The notes below the pieces were generated by a model, which was not told the DNA's origin, searched no databases, and worked only from the letters and a program-made list of their open reading frames with translations. 64,000 bases of DNA. Origin: Elephas maximus indicus. Lineage: Eukaryota; Chordata; Mammalia; Proboscidea; Elephantidae. Shown in pieces: positions 1 to 10,562 of the stretch (the stretch's first letter is position 1; the number at the start of each line of letters is the position of its first letter). The stretch is from positions 2,970,924-3,034,923 of the forward strand of contig NC_064823.1 of the NCBI RefSeq assembly GCF_024166365.1, given 5' to 3'. The translations under genes were made by a program, and so were the position numbers.

Positions 1-960
1 TTCTACTCCATGCACAGAGGACGGAGAAACAACAAAGTCCCTGCTCTCTTGAGCTTCACATTCTAGAAGGAGACTCAAAAAATAAACAAATAAAAAAAGA
101 TGCACTATGTGCCAGGTAGTGAAAAGCGGCTCAAAGAAGAAAGGTAAGAGGAAGTAGGGAAAGGGCAGGGAAGGATCACTTTCCACAGCGTATCAGAGAA
201 GTCCTGTGAGGAGCAGAGGCCTGAAGGGAGCGAGGCAGGGAGTCATGTGGACATGAGGTCTAACGTAGAACTGTGCCTAGCATATTAATTTAAAAAAAAA
301 AAAAAAGCCAGGAGACAAGGAAGCAGAATGGATGAGGAAGAAGAGTGGTAGGAGATAGAGCCAGGGAAGTAGAAGGGGGCAGCCAGCTCCTGCAGGAGCT
401 TGTAGGCCATGGTGAAGACTGTGGAACTTATCCCATGAGATGGGAATCATTAGTGGAATTTGAGCAGAGGGTGGACATGATTTGACATGTTTAAGAAGAA
501 ACATTAGGACTGTTGTGCAGATATTTGACTGCAAAGGGGCAAGGGTGAGAGCCAGAAGACCTGTTAGGAGACTGTTGAAGTGGTCTAGATGAGAGATGAT
601 GGAGATTAAGACCAGGATGGTGGCAGGAGTGGAGATAACTTGTGGTCAGATTCTGGATACATTTTTTAAGGCAGAGCTGACATGATTTGCTTTGGGCTGG
701 ATGTCAAGTGTGAGTGAGAGGAATCAAGAATGACTCCAATGTTTTTGTACCAAGGTATTGGTAGATTAACTCTGCCATTTTTTCTGTGATGGAGAACACT
801 GAAGAGAGAGAAGGGAGCAGATTTAGAGATGGAATCAAGAGTTTTGCTTTGGACACGTTAAGTTGGAGATATTTATTAGACCTCAAAAGGGAGATGTGGT
901 TTGGTGATTGAACAGAGACCAGGGTCCTAGAGATAAGGTATTTTTCTTTTCCCTTGTACA
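1..960 (+). mobile_element. Ancient mammalian interspersed repeat, family not assigned
   Basis: The text reads like a widely dispersed old mammalian repeat: phrases for a stored amount and a cDNA-like body such as CTTGTAGGCCATGGTGAAGA at 400-419 and GATGAGAGATGATGG at 589-603 are typical. The same family recurs at 57,700-58,388 and 60,482-60,960 (shared TTAGGAGACTG). Frames in it are short and broken. I could not assign it to a named family without a search. Confidence 0.5.
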
Positions 961-1811
961 TCCCCTATGCAATGCTTTTGTAAAATCCCTTGTGTCAGTA
1001 TTGACTTTAATTGACTCTGCCTTAGTTATTAAGGACAAACTGCTAATTTACTGACACTCATTTAGCTGTATCTGACGACTTGTTCCTTAAGACATGGCTT
1101 CTTACTTTTCTGAATCTTTGTCTTTGCTATTTCCTCCTTCTGGATTCCCTCTCCTCACCTGTCCACCTGGGAAATAACCTTTTCAAGATTCAAGAGATGG
1201 CATTACCTCCTCCTTGAACCTTCTCCTGAATCACTTAGGCAAACTTGAGACTATATTCATCTTCCTCCTTTTTTTGGATGCTTCTTCCCTTCCTTTCCTC
1301 TTCTTTCTAATTTTCTTTCTAGGAAATACAAAGTTTCATTTTTTCTCTTTGTTATATATACATATGCAATTTGAGTCATACCAAAAATAGTAAATCAGAT
1401 AGGAAAAAAACACCTAAAATCCCAGAGTATGATGGTTAACTGGCTTTCTACACTTGGCTAGACTTAAACACACAAAATGACATATTTTATAAAATAAATT
1501 TTTGTAACTCATAATATAGCCTCCTTCTTTAAGTCCATAGAATGCCTTGAAGATCTTTTAATGTCGATCAGTATAGCTGACTATGACTCATTTTCACACT
1601 TGCTTATTTAATTATTTAATGGAATATGCTTTATTTATCCATTCCCCCACTGATGGCTTTCAGTTGTTTTTACTTTGATAAATAACATAAAGACTTATAT
1701 ATAGCTTTACATGGGTCTTTTTAATGGGTGCATATTTTTCATTATTTAGGTATAATACAATTTATTTAACTAATCCCTAATTGAGGAATACTTAAGTTGT
1801 TTTCAGTCACA
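961..1811. other. 5' flank without a gene; possible L2-like and old L1 fragments
   Basis: No coding signal is seen. 1,080-1,260 is pyrimidine-rich and loosely L2-like. 1,600-1,800 resembles the antisense 3' region of an old L1 (phrases such as CCATTCCCCCACTGATGG), but it is too diverged to call. Confidence 0.35.
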
Positions 1812-1822
1812 TCACACATTCA

Positions 1823-1861
<39 letters not shown>
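1812..1861. repeat. (CA)n microsatellite
   Basis: A dinucleotide run of about 18 CA units, slightly interrupted at its left end by CATTCA and CATA. Confidence 0.97.
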
Positions 1862-1862
<1 letters not shown>

Positions 1863-3261
1863 AATTGAGTGGACAGAAGGAAAGAAAGAAGAAAAAATGC
1901 AGGAAAAGTGATACTGACTGGCTTACATAATTGAGACTTCTGGGGTGTCCGTGGATCCAGGACAGAAATAGTGTCATCAGAACTCCTTCCATTTCTTGCC
2001 TCCATTTTTCTCTGGGTTGCATTTTTAAGCAGACTTTAACCAGGATAAGCTTGCCCCCAGGCAGCTCAAGGCTTATTTGATCCTTACCTCCCATGATTCC
2101 TGGAGGAGAAAGTAGCCCTTTTCTTATAAAAAAAAAAAATAGTTTCTTATAGTTCCAGCAAAATTCCCAGAGAGCTTTAATTGGACCAGCCTGAGCCCAT
2201 GCCTACCTTGAATCAATCACCACAGTTAAGGAGAACATGGTCTGGGTAACCAACATGCCCTTGGAGCCAGGAAAGGTTCAGCTCTCTCCCTGACCTCCCC
2301 CAAACTTCATAAATTGAGAATGCAGGTAGGATGGTTTTGATAAAGGTACAGAGGGGTTCCGTTAACAGAGGGCATGGGAATAGTTATTTAGAAGCTAACC
2401 CTCCCCCATATTAATATATAATTAAGGTATATTAAGATAGTTTTTTTTTTTTTTAAGCCAGTGCATTTGTGGGAAAAATAAGTTCTTCATGACTACAAAT
2501 CTCTATAACACCTACCTGTTAGGAGGCAGCTATGGTTTAGAACTGTAACCAACAGATGCCCTACTGTTTCTGCTTTAAGGTTGGAAGATTCCTGCCTCTT
2601 GCCAATCAAACTTGTCTTCTTGTCTCTTTGCAACCATCTGTCAGTTACTCATCCATGGATGGGGAGCAGAGTCGGATCAGTGAACCTCCACTGTCCTGGG
2701 CAGCATTACTTCATCTCTGTGCCGAGTCTGTACCTTATGGCAGCTGAAGTATTACAGACTTCTTCCTTCTCCCATCCTAGGGATTTTCTTTAACGGACAA
2801 TAGGCAGGAGTGGAAACTCTTTGAAGAAACAAAGAGCCACGCAACCCAAAGCTGAGACCTTTGCTTTGAACCTCATGCGAAATAACTAATACACTAATAT
2901 ACTGGTCCTAAAATCATTGCATTGCAATCTGTCTTATTTTCTGACCTCACCAAAAGCCAACGGACAACTCAGAGGCATGGCTTAACCAAGGTATGTGGAT
3001 GTCCTGGTGGACATCCATTAACTATTTGGTGGCCCTTGAAATCACTTTGTTTGGCATTTACTCAAAGGAGAAACTGAGGGTAGTGGAGGAGGCTAGGTCA
3101 GTAGTAGCAGTCTTCTCCACAGTTCCAAACTTGCATACCCCACTTAGTAAGACAAAACCCCTGAGATAACAGAACATACTCTTCTTAGAAGGCAGTTTGC
3201 CAACCATGTACCTGTGCTGGAGAGTGACTGCTGCGTCACTCAAACCGCAGCCCACCACTAC
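1862..3261. other. Unique AT-rich flank, nothing recognised
   Basis: No gene or clear transposon is seen. There are short homopolymers at 2,129-2,140 (A) and 2,440-2,454 (T). The short frames at 2,556-2,793 have no supporting features. Confidence 0.4.
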
Positions 3262-3462
3262 CAGAAACCCAACGGTTACTGTTGAGTCAGCTCTGACTCA
3301 TGGTGGCCTCATTTGTGGCGCAGTAGAACTGTGATCCATAGGGTACTCAGTGACTATGACTTTTGGAAGTAGATTGCTGGGATGCACCTCTGGATAGATT
3401 CAAGCCACCAACCTTTTGGTTAGTATGTAAGCTCTTAACCGTTTGTATCACCCAGAGACTCC
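3262..3462 (-). mobile_element. AfroSINE (long subfamily, diverged)
   Basis: The reversed tRNA-like head is at the right end (AACCTTTTGGTTAGTATGTAAGCTCTTAACC) split over 3,410-3,440, and the RTE-like tail (GTTGAGTCAGCTCTGACTCA) is at 3,281-3,300. The copy is diverged and therefore old. Confidence 0.85.
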
Positions 3463-4324
3463 TCGCCCAATACCACACCAGGCAGATAATCAAAGTGTTT
3501 CTTCTGAACCTGGTCAGTACTCCCCCATGGAGTTCTAGTAAATACAGTGTTCTCCATTGTATCACACACTTAATTGAGTCATCTTGGATCCTGCACAGCT
3601 CAAAGGACTGAAGAGAAATTTCAGGGAGCTGACATTAACCAAGTGGGTAATTTAACTTTGGAGCAAAGTGGCTTAATTCAGATTCATGTGAACCAGGGTT
3701 TAGTGACATCAAGAAGAGAAGAATGAAATGTGATGGAGGGTAGAGGCTTAGAGGAAGAATGGTGAAGGGAGAGACAGTGTGCCATTAAAAACAAAATAAA
3801 ACATTGACTATTAATATTTTCAAACCCTTTCACCTGTGGAACCTTTCATTCAAAGGAAATCTTACTCCAATTTGAAAAAGAAGGAGCTTAGGTCAAGGAG
3901 GGGCCAAGACCCGGAGGCCGGCTTCTTCCTCTCCTCACCAGACAACAGCTCCTGAGGCCCCTCCCAGGGAATTCTCAGGGCTCAACACAGCTTAAAAACT
4001 GCTGATCAAGACTGTCTACTAGAGTAAAAGTGAAGAGTGCGGTTTGCTCAGAGACAAACTGATGACCTAGGCTTTGTTCCAATGTTAAAAATGGAGAGTG
4101 CAGCTAAGGAGCAGGCACTACCAAACCATTAAACAGAAACCTTTGGACGAGTTTTCATCAGACAATGGAACTGATGCTTCGTGCTCTTAAACTATTATAT
4201 GTTAGTATTTTTACCTTTTGAATGACACACGTAGGATTTAAAGCTTTCTTCAATATTGGGTACAATTTTAACTAAGTTTGAGTTAATTCTTTTTCTTCAA
4301 GTACCATTAGTTTTAACTTTTACA
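3463..4324. other. Unique flank, nothing recognised
   Basis: No gene, RNA gene or clear repeat is seen in this stretch; base composition is ordinary. Confidence 0.4.
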
Positions 4325-4530
4325 GACCTTTTCCTAGTCTTCCCTCAAACTCAGGCCAATCGAGAGCCGACTGTACTTTCCCTTGTGTTAGCCTGTTGTA
4401 TTATTCACATTTTCTTCTCATGGCTGGATTGTTAACCTCCCTTCAGGAAGAAAATATTTCTTTTCAACTATGCACCCCTTGTACCTAGCACAGGACGAAG
4501 AGTCAATAAATATTTGCTGAATAGATGACT
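4325..4530 (+). mobile_element. L2-like LINE 3' end
   Basis: The end reads CACCCCTTGTACCTAGCACA then AATAAATATTTGCTGAAT, the usual finish of mammalian L2 elements, preceded by a pyrimidine-rich L2-like body. No coding remains. Confidence 0.6.
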
Positions 4531-4784
4531 CCAGCAGAGACAGAATGGCTATGCAGCCCCTGTAACAGCACCACCACCACAAAGGGGAACCTAGACAATA
4601 TGAAGATATATAAGACAGAGTTCGTGGACCTAATTTGAGTGCCAGTTATGTAAACTCTTTAAGTCTTCATATTTTGTCTGTAAAACAGAAGAAATAATAT
4701 GATAAAGTTACATTTTCTCAGGCATGTAATTTTAAGTACCTTAAAACCCTTACAACATCATCCATGAAGGTAAAGTACACATGG
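4531..4784. other. Flank with possible MIR remnant
   Basis: 4,620-4,700 has a faint MIR-like phrase (TCTGTAAAACAGAAGAAATA). Nothing else is recognised. Confidence 0.3.
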
Positions 4785-5160
4785 TTTGGTTCATTCCTCT
4801 ACCACATCCTGTACCATCTCAATGATCTTTGAGATGCTTGAGCCCATTGTTGAGGCTATTGTGTCAATTCATCTCATCGAGGGTTTTCCTTATTTTCACT
4901 GACCCTTTACTTCACCAACCATGTTTTTTTCTAGCAGTTGATCTTTCCTGATGATGTGTCCAAAGTAGGGAAGATGAAGTCTCACCATCCTCCCTTCTAG
5001 GAAGCATTCCAGTTATTTTCTTCTAAGTCTGATTTGTTCATTCTTCTGAAAGTCCAGGGTATATTCAATATTATTTGCAACACCACAGTTGAAATGCATC
5101 AATTCTTTTCTGTCTTCTTTTTTCATTGTCCAGCTTTTGCATGCATATGAGGTGATATAC
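4785..5160 (-). mobile_element. RTE/BovB-type LINE 3' fragment
   Basis: This matches, segment by segment, the 3' part of the longer RTE copy at 58,470-58,820: TGAGCCCATTGTTG, then TGTGTCAATTCATCTCATCG, then GATGATGTGTCCAAAGTA, then GGAAGCATTCCAG, then GGTATATTCAATATT. It is antisense in the window and frame-broken. Confidence 0.85.
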
Positions 5161-5211
5161 AGCTAGCTAGCTAGTTAGATAGCTAGCTAGCTAAATAGAT
5201 AGATAGGTAGA
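5160..5211. repeat. (TAGC)n / (GATA)n microsatellite
   Basis: AGCTAGCTAGCTAG grades into AGATAGATAGG between the RTE fragment and the next SINE. Confidence 0.95.
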
Positions 5212-5398
5212 CAATGTTGTTGTTAGATGCCATAAATCAATTCAGACTACAGCAACCCCATGTATGCAGAGTAGAACTGCTCTATAGGGTTTTCAAGGCT
5301 GATCCCCAGGCCTGTCTTCCAACGAGGCTGTAGGTGGGTTTGAACCCCCAGCCTTTCAGCTAGTAGTTGAGCACTTAACCGTTTGCACCTCCTAGGGA
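5212..5398 (-). mobile_element. AfroSINE (long subfamily)
   Basis: It starts with GTTGTTGTTAGATGCC, an RTE-like tail with the (GTT)n end, and finishes with the reversed head GAGCACTTAACCGTTTGCA. Confidence 0.88.
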
Positions 5399-5400
5399 TA

Positions 5401-5446
5401 AATATACATGTAAATCATACACACACACATACATACACACACACGC
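5401..5446. repeat. Imperfect (CA)n repeat
   Basis: A run of CACACA with CATA interruptions lies between two SINEs. Confidence 0.85.
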
Positions 5447-5655
5447 AAACCAAAAACACACTGCCGTCAAATCGTTTCCAACTCATAGTGACCCTATAGC
5501 ACAGAGTAGAACTGCACCATAGGGTTACCAAGGCTGTAAATCCTTATGGAAACAGATTGCTACATCTTTCTCCCTTGGAGCAGCAGGTGGGTTCGAACCT
5601 CTGACCTTTTGGTAGGAGCTGAGTGCTTTAACCACTGCATCTCCACGACTCTTCA
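5447..5655 (-). mobile_element. AfroSINE (long subfamily)
   Basis: The tail reads CTGCCGTCAAATCG near 5,461. The head contains GGTTCGAACCTCTGACC, the reverse of a tRNA B-box, and CTTTAACCACTGCA. Confidence 0.92.
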
Positions 5656-5708
5656 CACGTACATATACGTATATATGTATATGTATACACACACATTTTT
5701 TTTTTTTT
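5656..5708. repeat. Alternating purine-pyrimidine tract and poly-T
   Basis: ACGTACATATACGTATATAT leads into CACACA and a T10 run ending at 5,708. Confidence 0.85.
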
Positions 5709-5869
5709 AACAAACTGATGACATAAAGTTGAATTCATGTATGTTAAAGGCACATTTAAGGTAAGTCTGATTTTTATATCACACACACGCACATATATAT
5801 ATTAACAAACTGATGGACTATAGCTGAATCCATGTATGTTAAAGGCACATTTAAGGCAAGTCTGATTCA
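5709..5869. repeat. Direct duplication of ~65 bp, 95 bp apart
   Basis: AACAAACTGATG...TTAAAGGCACATTTAAGG...AAGTCTGATT occurs at 5,709-5,773 and again at 5,804-5,869 with few differences. A (CA)/(TA) run lies between the copies. Confidence 0.93.
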
Positions 5870-6284
5870 CATATCTCTTCGGGTTGGGATTTTCAAGTTG
5901 GGTACCTGGCACAGCAGTGACACATGGCAGTGGGTGCACAATGCATGTGGGTCCCTTGCCCTTCCTGACAGGAAGCACGGTACAGTGAGAAAAGCTGTGA
6001 GAGGCTGGCTCTGCCCTGTCCCCTGTTCCTCCGCCCTTGCCTCTCCAAGTCAATTTATAGAATACCTCACACCACTGAGAAACAGGATTTTGAAAAATAA
6101 ATCACATCTTACTATGGTTTTCTTACACTGCATTACAAATACTTTCTGCAGAATGGCAGCACAGTATTACTCTCCTCAGGGCTTACTCTTCTGGACTGGT
6201 CACAACTCCTTTTCCAGTTTCGTAACTTTCTGTAAACTGTGTACCATTTCTCTTTCATTTACACAGCCTGCCCACACAGTTACA
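5870..6284. other. Unique flank, nothing recognised
   Basis: A + strand frame over 5,832-6,314 has no domain, no promoter and no codon pattern that supports it. I see no feature here. Confidence 0.4.
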
Positions 6285-6560
6285 GAGTTCCGTCACGGCC
6301 AGGCCCTGTGTTAGGTCCAAAGACAAATAAAACATAGTGGGAGATAGACAAGTAAATAGACAGTTACAATACAGTGTGATAATACAAGTGCCAAGAGAGA
6401 GAAATGCCCTTGGTTCTCAGATTGCAAGAAGGTGACTAACCCAGAATGGGGATTAGGGAAGCATAGTCAAAGACAGCTTTCCAGAAGAATAACTCCTGAG
6501 CTGAAATTGGGCATGTCCTCTCTAAATACTGCAGAAACAGACTTCTGTTAAAATGAGATC
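6285..6560 (+). mobile_element. Ancient mammalian repeat, family not assigned
   Basis: The phrases CAGGCCCTGTGTTAGG, AATAAAACATAGTGGGAGA and ACAGTTACAATACAGTGTGA belong to a common old mammalian repeat. It is strongly diverged and non-coding. Confidence 0.45.
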
Positions 6561-7129
6561 TGGGTACAAGGCAATAATTTGTTTCCTAGAAATGCAGACT
6601 CTTGAAATTAGAAGGAATTTTGGAAACCTAGTTACCAGCTCCTTCGATAGTGTGTGCCCTGGGATGGCTCCACCACTTTAAGCTTGAGAGCTTTCCACGA
6701 AAGAGCATTGGTGGCAAAGTGGTTAAAGCATTCGGGGGCTCATGCCTTGGTTTCCTTGCCAATGAAATGAGAATAGTAATAGTACCTGGGATAGACTAAA
6801 TTTTCAATGTATGTTGGCCATTAAAATTATATCCTATGATGAACCTCTGAAATAACTGCCCTGAGATAATCTTTAAGCCTTAAACTAAAAATATCCCCTG
6901 AAGTCTTCTTTAAATGGTAGTTTAGCTTAACTAGTCTGCTTTGAGTGCTGTGCTCTTTTAAGAACTATCTATATGGGATCAAACTGACAACAACAACTCC
7001 AAAGATCGGATAGCAAACTTGGGGCAGTGAGTTATGTTAACGAATTATGAGTGAGTTGTGTTAAAGGGGGAGGAAAAGGAGGGTGAGAATGGTTACACAA
7101 CTTAAAGAATGTAATCAATTTCACTGAAG
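6561..7129. other. Unique flank with a possible SINE-head scrap
   Basis: GGTGGCAAAGTGGTTAAAGC at 6,710-6,729 resembles an AfroSINE head, but no body or tail follows. Otherwise nothing is recognised. Confidence 0.35.
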
Positions 7130-7369
7130 TTGTTGTTGTTATTATTAGGTTCTGATGCATAGCAACCTTATGTACAACAGAATGAAACACTGCCTGGGCC
7201 TGAGCCATCCTCACAATTGTTGCTATGTTTGAGCCCATTGTTGCAGCCACTGTGTCAATCCATCTCATTAAAGGTCTTCCTCTCTTTCACTGACCCTCTA
7301 GTTTACCAAGCATGATGTCCTTCTTCAAGGACTGGTCTCCCCTGATAACATGTCTAAAGTATGTGAGAC
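7130..7369 (-). mobile_element. RTE/BovB-type LINE 3' end, left part (split by an L1)
   Basis: It begins at the RTE 3' terminus (GTTGTTGTTATTATTAGG) and matches 58,389-58,640 through GCATGATGTCC and CTGATAACATGTC. It breaks off at GTATGTGAGAC, where an L1 3' end is inserted, and resumes at 8,374. Confidence 0.88.
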
Positions 7370-8373
7370 ACACAACATGGGTGAATCTGGAAGGCATTAT
7401 GCTGAGTGAAATAAGTCAATCACAAAAGGACAAATATTGTATAAGACCACTATTATACAAACTCATGAAAAGGTTCACACACAAAAAGGGGAGGGAAGAA
7501 AACTAAATAGGCTATAGATAAGTGGTAACTTTGGTGAAGGGTAAGACAGCACACAATACTGGGGAAGCCAAGACTACTGGACCAAGGCAAGGTCATGGAA
7601 GCTTCATAGACACATTCAGACTCCCTGAGGGACCTAATTACTGGACTAGGGGCTGGAGGTCATAGTCTCAGGGGACATCTAGCACAACTGACATTAACAT
7701 AATTTATAAAGAAAATGTTCTACATCCTACTTTGGTGAGTAGCATCTGGGGTCTTAAAAGCTTGTGAGCAGCCATCTAAGATACTCCACTGGTCCCACCC
7801 CATCTTGGGCAAGGGAAAATGAAGAAAACCAAAGACACAAGGGAAAGATTAGTCCAAAGGACTACTGGACCACAAGTACTGCAACCTTCACCAGGCTGAG
7901 TCCAGCACAACTAGATGGTGCCGGCTACTACCACTGACTGCTCTGACAGGAATCACAATAGAGGGTCGCAGACAGAGCTGGAGAAAAACTTAGAACAAAA
8001 TTCTAACTCACAAAAAAAGACCAGACTTCTTGATCTTATAGAGACTGGAGAAACCTCGCGTATGGCCTCCAGACACCTTTTTAACTCAGTACTGAAGTCA
8101 CTCCTGAGGTTCACCCTTCAGCCAAAGATTAGACGGGCCCATAAAACACAATGAGACTAAATGGTCACACCAACCCAGGGGCAAGGACAAGAAGGCAGGA
8201 GGGGACAGGAAAGCTGGTAATGGGGAACCCAAGGTCAAGAAGGGTAGAGTGTTGACATGTCATGGGGTTGGCAGCCAATGTTACAAAACAATATGTGTAT
8301 TAATTATTTAATAAGAAACTGATTTTCTCTGTAAACCTTCATCTAAAGCACACACACACACACACACACAGAA
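7370..8373 (+). mobile_element. 5'-truncated L1 (L1-C) inserted in the RTE copy
   Basis: The left end encodes the last ORF2 residues (GIMLSEISQSQKDKYCIRPLL, the same phrase as in L1-A and L1-B), followed by about 900 bp of L1 3' UTR. A (CA)n run at 8,348-8,370 sits where a poly-A tail would be. Imperfect 14-bp target-site duplications flank it (AAAGTATGTGAGAC at 7,356-7,369 and AAACTATATGAGAT at 8,374-8,387). Confidence 0.88.
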
Positions 8374-8520
8374 AAACTATATGAGATGAAGTCTTTCCAT
8401 CCTTGCTTCTGAGGAGCATTCTGGCTGTATTTCTTCCAAGATGGATTGGTTGGTTGTTCTGAATTGCATGTGTAGAAATTGTCGAACTGGTGAATTTTCT
8501 GCTGAATATATTCTCAACAA
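8374..8520 (-). mobile_element. RTE/BovB-type LINE, right part (continuation after L1-C)
   Basis: GATGAAGTCTTTCCATCC and GAGCATTCTGGCTGTATTTC continue the RTE sequence exactly where the left part stopped, compared with 58,640-58,760. The last 50 bp are weakly matched. Confidence 0.8.
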
Positions 8521-8805
8521 CAAAACAAAAAATGGATTTAAAAATAAATGAAATAAAACAGATTAAGGGCCTGATCCAACTTAAAAAAAAAATTACACCC
8601 TGTGTCATTGTTGATTGCCAGGAAATGTTTACAACAAGAAAGTAAAATTATTGAGTTCTTTAATCACTTGTTAAATAATTGTTTTTAAAGTTAACAGTTT
8701 AGCTGATTACAGGCATTCAATGAACAAAAGATTTCAAAAATATTTCCTCAAAACTTCAGAAGTCTTCAACATTTTATTATATCAGATAATTTAGTGCTGA
8801 TAAAA

Positions 8806-8957
8806 ACCAAAAACCAAACCCACTACTGAAGATTCTGACTCATAATGACCCCATAGGACAGAATAGACCTGCCTTATTGGGTTTCCAAAAAGCAGCTAGT
8901 GGATTCAAACTGCTGACTTTTTGGTTAGCAGCAGTAGCTCTCTGTAGCTCTTAACAA
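8806..8957 (-). mobile_element. AfroSINE
   Basis: It begins ACCAAAAACCAAACCC and runs through CATAGGACAGAATAGACC to the reversed head TTTTTGGTTAGCAGC. Confidence 0.92.
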
Positions 8958-9427
8958 CTTAGTGCTTATAGTACAGGTATATCTGAAACAGAATGGAAGG
9001 CTTTTTAAAAAATTTCTCTGCCATGGATGGACTTTAGATAAGCTTTTCCCTAATAGCCATAAAGCCATTATATGCATATTGGAAATATGTGAACAAGAAA
9101 ATAAACCCCAGTAATTCATAGTCCTCTGAAAATTTACAACATGGTCTAGTACTTAGCAAAACCCTTCTCAATTCAAAAAAGAAAATTAATAATGAAGATA
9201 GGATCTTTCCAAGAATATTTAAATAGTTAAGGAAACAAAGCTTTGTCCATGGGATATGTCATCCAAATACAATTGGTTTATTAGGTAGAAGGAAATCATT
9301 GAAACAGCTCCAAGAGGCCAGTAGTTGTTAGGATAGAGTCAGTACATGCTTCAAAAATATTGAAACTCTATATCTTTAAAGTTATTATATAATTAAGATG
9401 TTTCAATTAAGGCTGATCTTTCCCCCA
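8958..9427. other. Unique AT-rich flank, nothing recognised
   Basis: Short frames only, with no repeat or gene seen. Confidence 0.4.
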
Positions 9428-9563
9428 ATAAAACTCAAAACCAAACCTGTTGCCGCTGAGTCAATTCCGACTCACAGGACAGAATATAACTACTCCATAG
9501 GGTTTCCAAGGAGTGGCTGGTGGATTTGAACTGCTGGCCTTTTGGTTAGTAGCTGAGGGCTCC
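9428..9563 (-). mobile_element. AfroSINE, head truncated
   Basis: TTGCCGCTGAGTCAATTCCG and TAGGGTTTCCAAGGAGTGGC are typical body sequence. The copy stops near GTAGCTGAGGGCTCC, so part of the tRNA head is missing. Confidence 0.9.
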
Positions 9564-10139
9564 TTTCCCCCAATTAGGAGGTTTTATTATATAAAGACAA
9601 CTTTAATATACTGATGTTGAAAAGGCTAGCTAAGTTCGCCCTCTTGGCATTTTGGCCTTGTGTTGCTATTCCCCACTACTTACAGGTCCAAATTCAACAC
9701 ATCCAGTTAAGGTTAGTGGAGGGCCTTGAGTGCTGGGCACTATTCTAGCAGAGTAGATGGTAAGGTGAGTGTGGTCTCTGACCTTACCATCTGCCCAGGC
9801 AATTGTAAACCGAAGTGGATTTAGAACTGCCTTCAGTTTTCCTACAGTGTGTTCCTTTCTGTGGAACATAACAGCATTTTGGAAATGCTAGGTTAAGCAA
9901 AGTTAAACATGCTTTGCTGTGTGATCACATGTGGCCTTCGATGCGCTTGGGAATTTCCAAAAGAGAGATGCAGTATGGATCATCTCCTTAAGCATACTTG
10001 GCTCAGAACCCTGCCTGGTAAAGCATCTTATAGGACCAGGTTCTTCAGAAGACACTTTTGAAAACATTGCAATAATACATCCACTGTATTACCAAGGTAA
10101 AACATGTAAATTAAATTCTTTTAATGGCAGCCATTGCTC
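9564..10139. other. Unique flank, nothing recognised
   Basis: Start of a long interval without any young transposon. The frame over 9,931-10,323 has no support. Confidence 0.4.
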
Positions 10140-10562
10140 CTGGGATGTCCTTGGACGATCTAGCTCCTGCCTGTCTCCAAAGCCTCACTTCTCATCACAC
10201 CTCCTTACATTCACAACCCTGACAGAGGGAACTACAGGTGGTTTTCCTGAAACAGCAGGCCTCAGAGCCCTGTCCAAGCTGTTCCCTAGCTCCCACTGTA
10301 TGATCCCACCAACCATTGTTTGACTAACTTCTACCTACTTTCCAGAGTGAGTCCTGACATCATGTCTCTGGAGAAGCCTCCTTAGAGCCCCCAAGCATGC
10401 ACTCGGAACCACTTTAGTCCCATCACCACACCTACTGCCCTGTATTCTACTTGGCTGTTATTGGGTTTGGGCCTGTGTTCTATACACTGTTATGCTGTAT
10501 ACCCGGGGCCTAGCACAGTGCCTGGCACTGGTAGGCCATAAATGTATTTGTTGAATTATTGA
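10140..10562 (+). mobile_element. L2-like LINE 3' end
   Basis: A pyrimidine-rich body (TCCAAAGCCTCACTTCTCATC, then GAGAAGCCTCCTTAGAGCC) ends in GGGGCCTAGCACAGTGCCTG and TGTATTTGTTGAATTATTGA, the L2 finish. It is diverged and non-coding. Confidence 0.6.

Noticed and set aside
5832-6314. 160-codon + strand frame
   Set aside because: No motif or codon pattern, and it overlaps a duplicated non-coding block and an old repeat.
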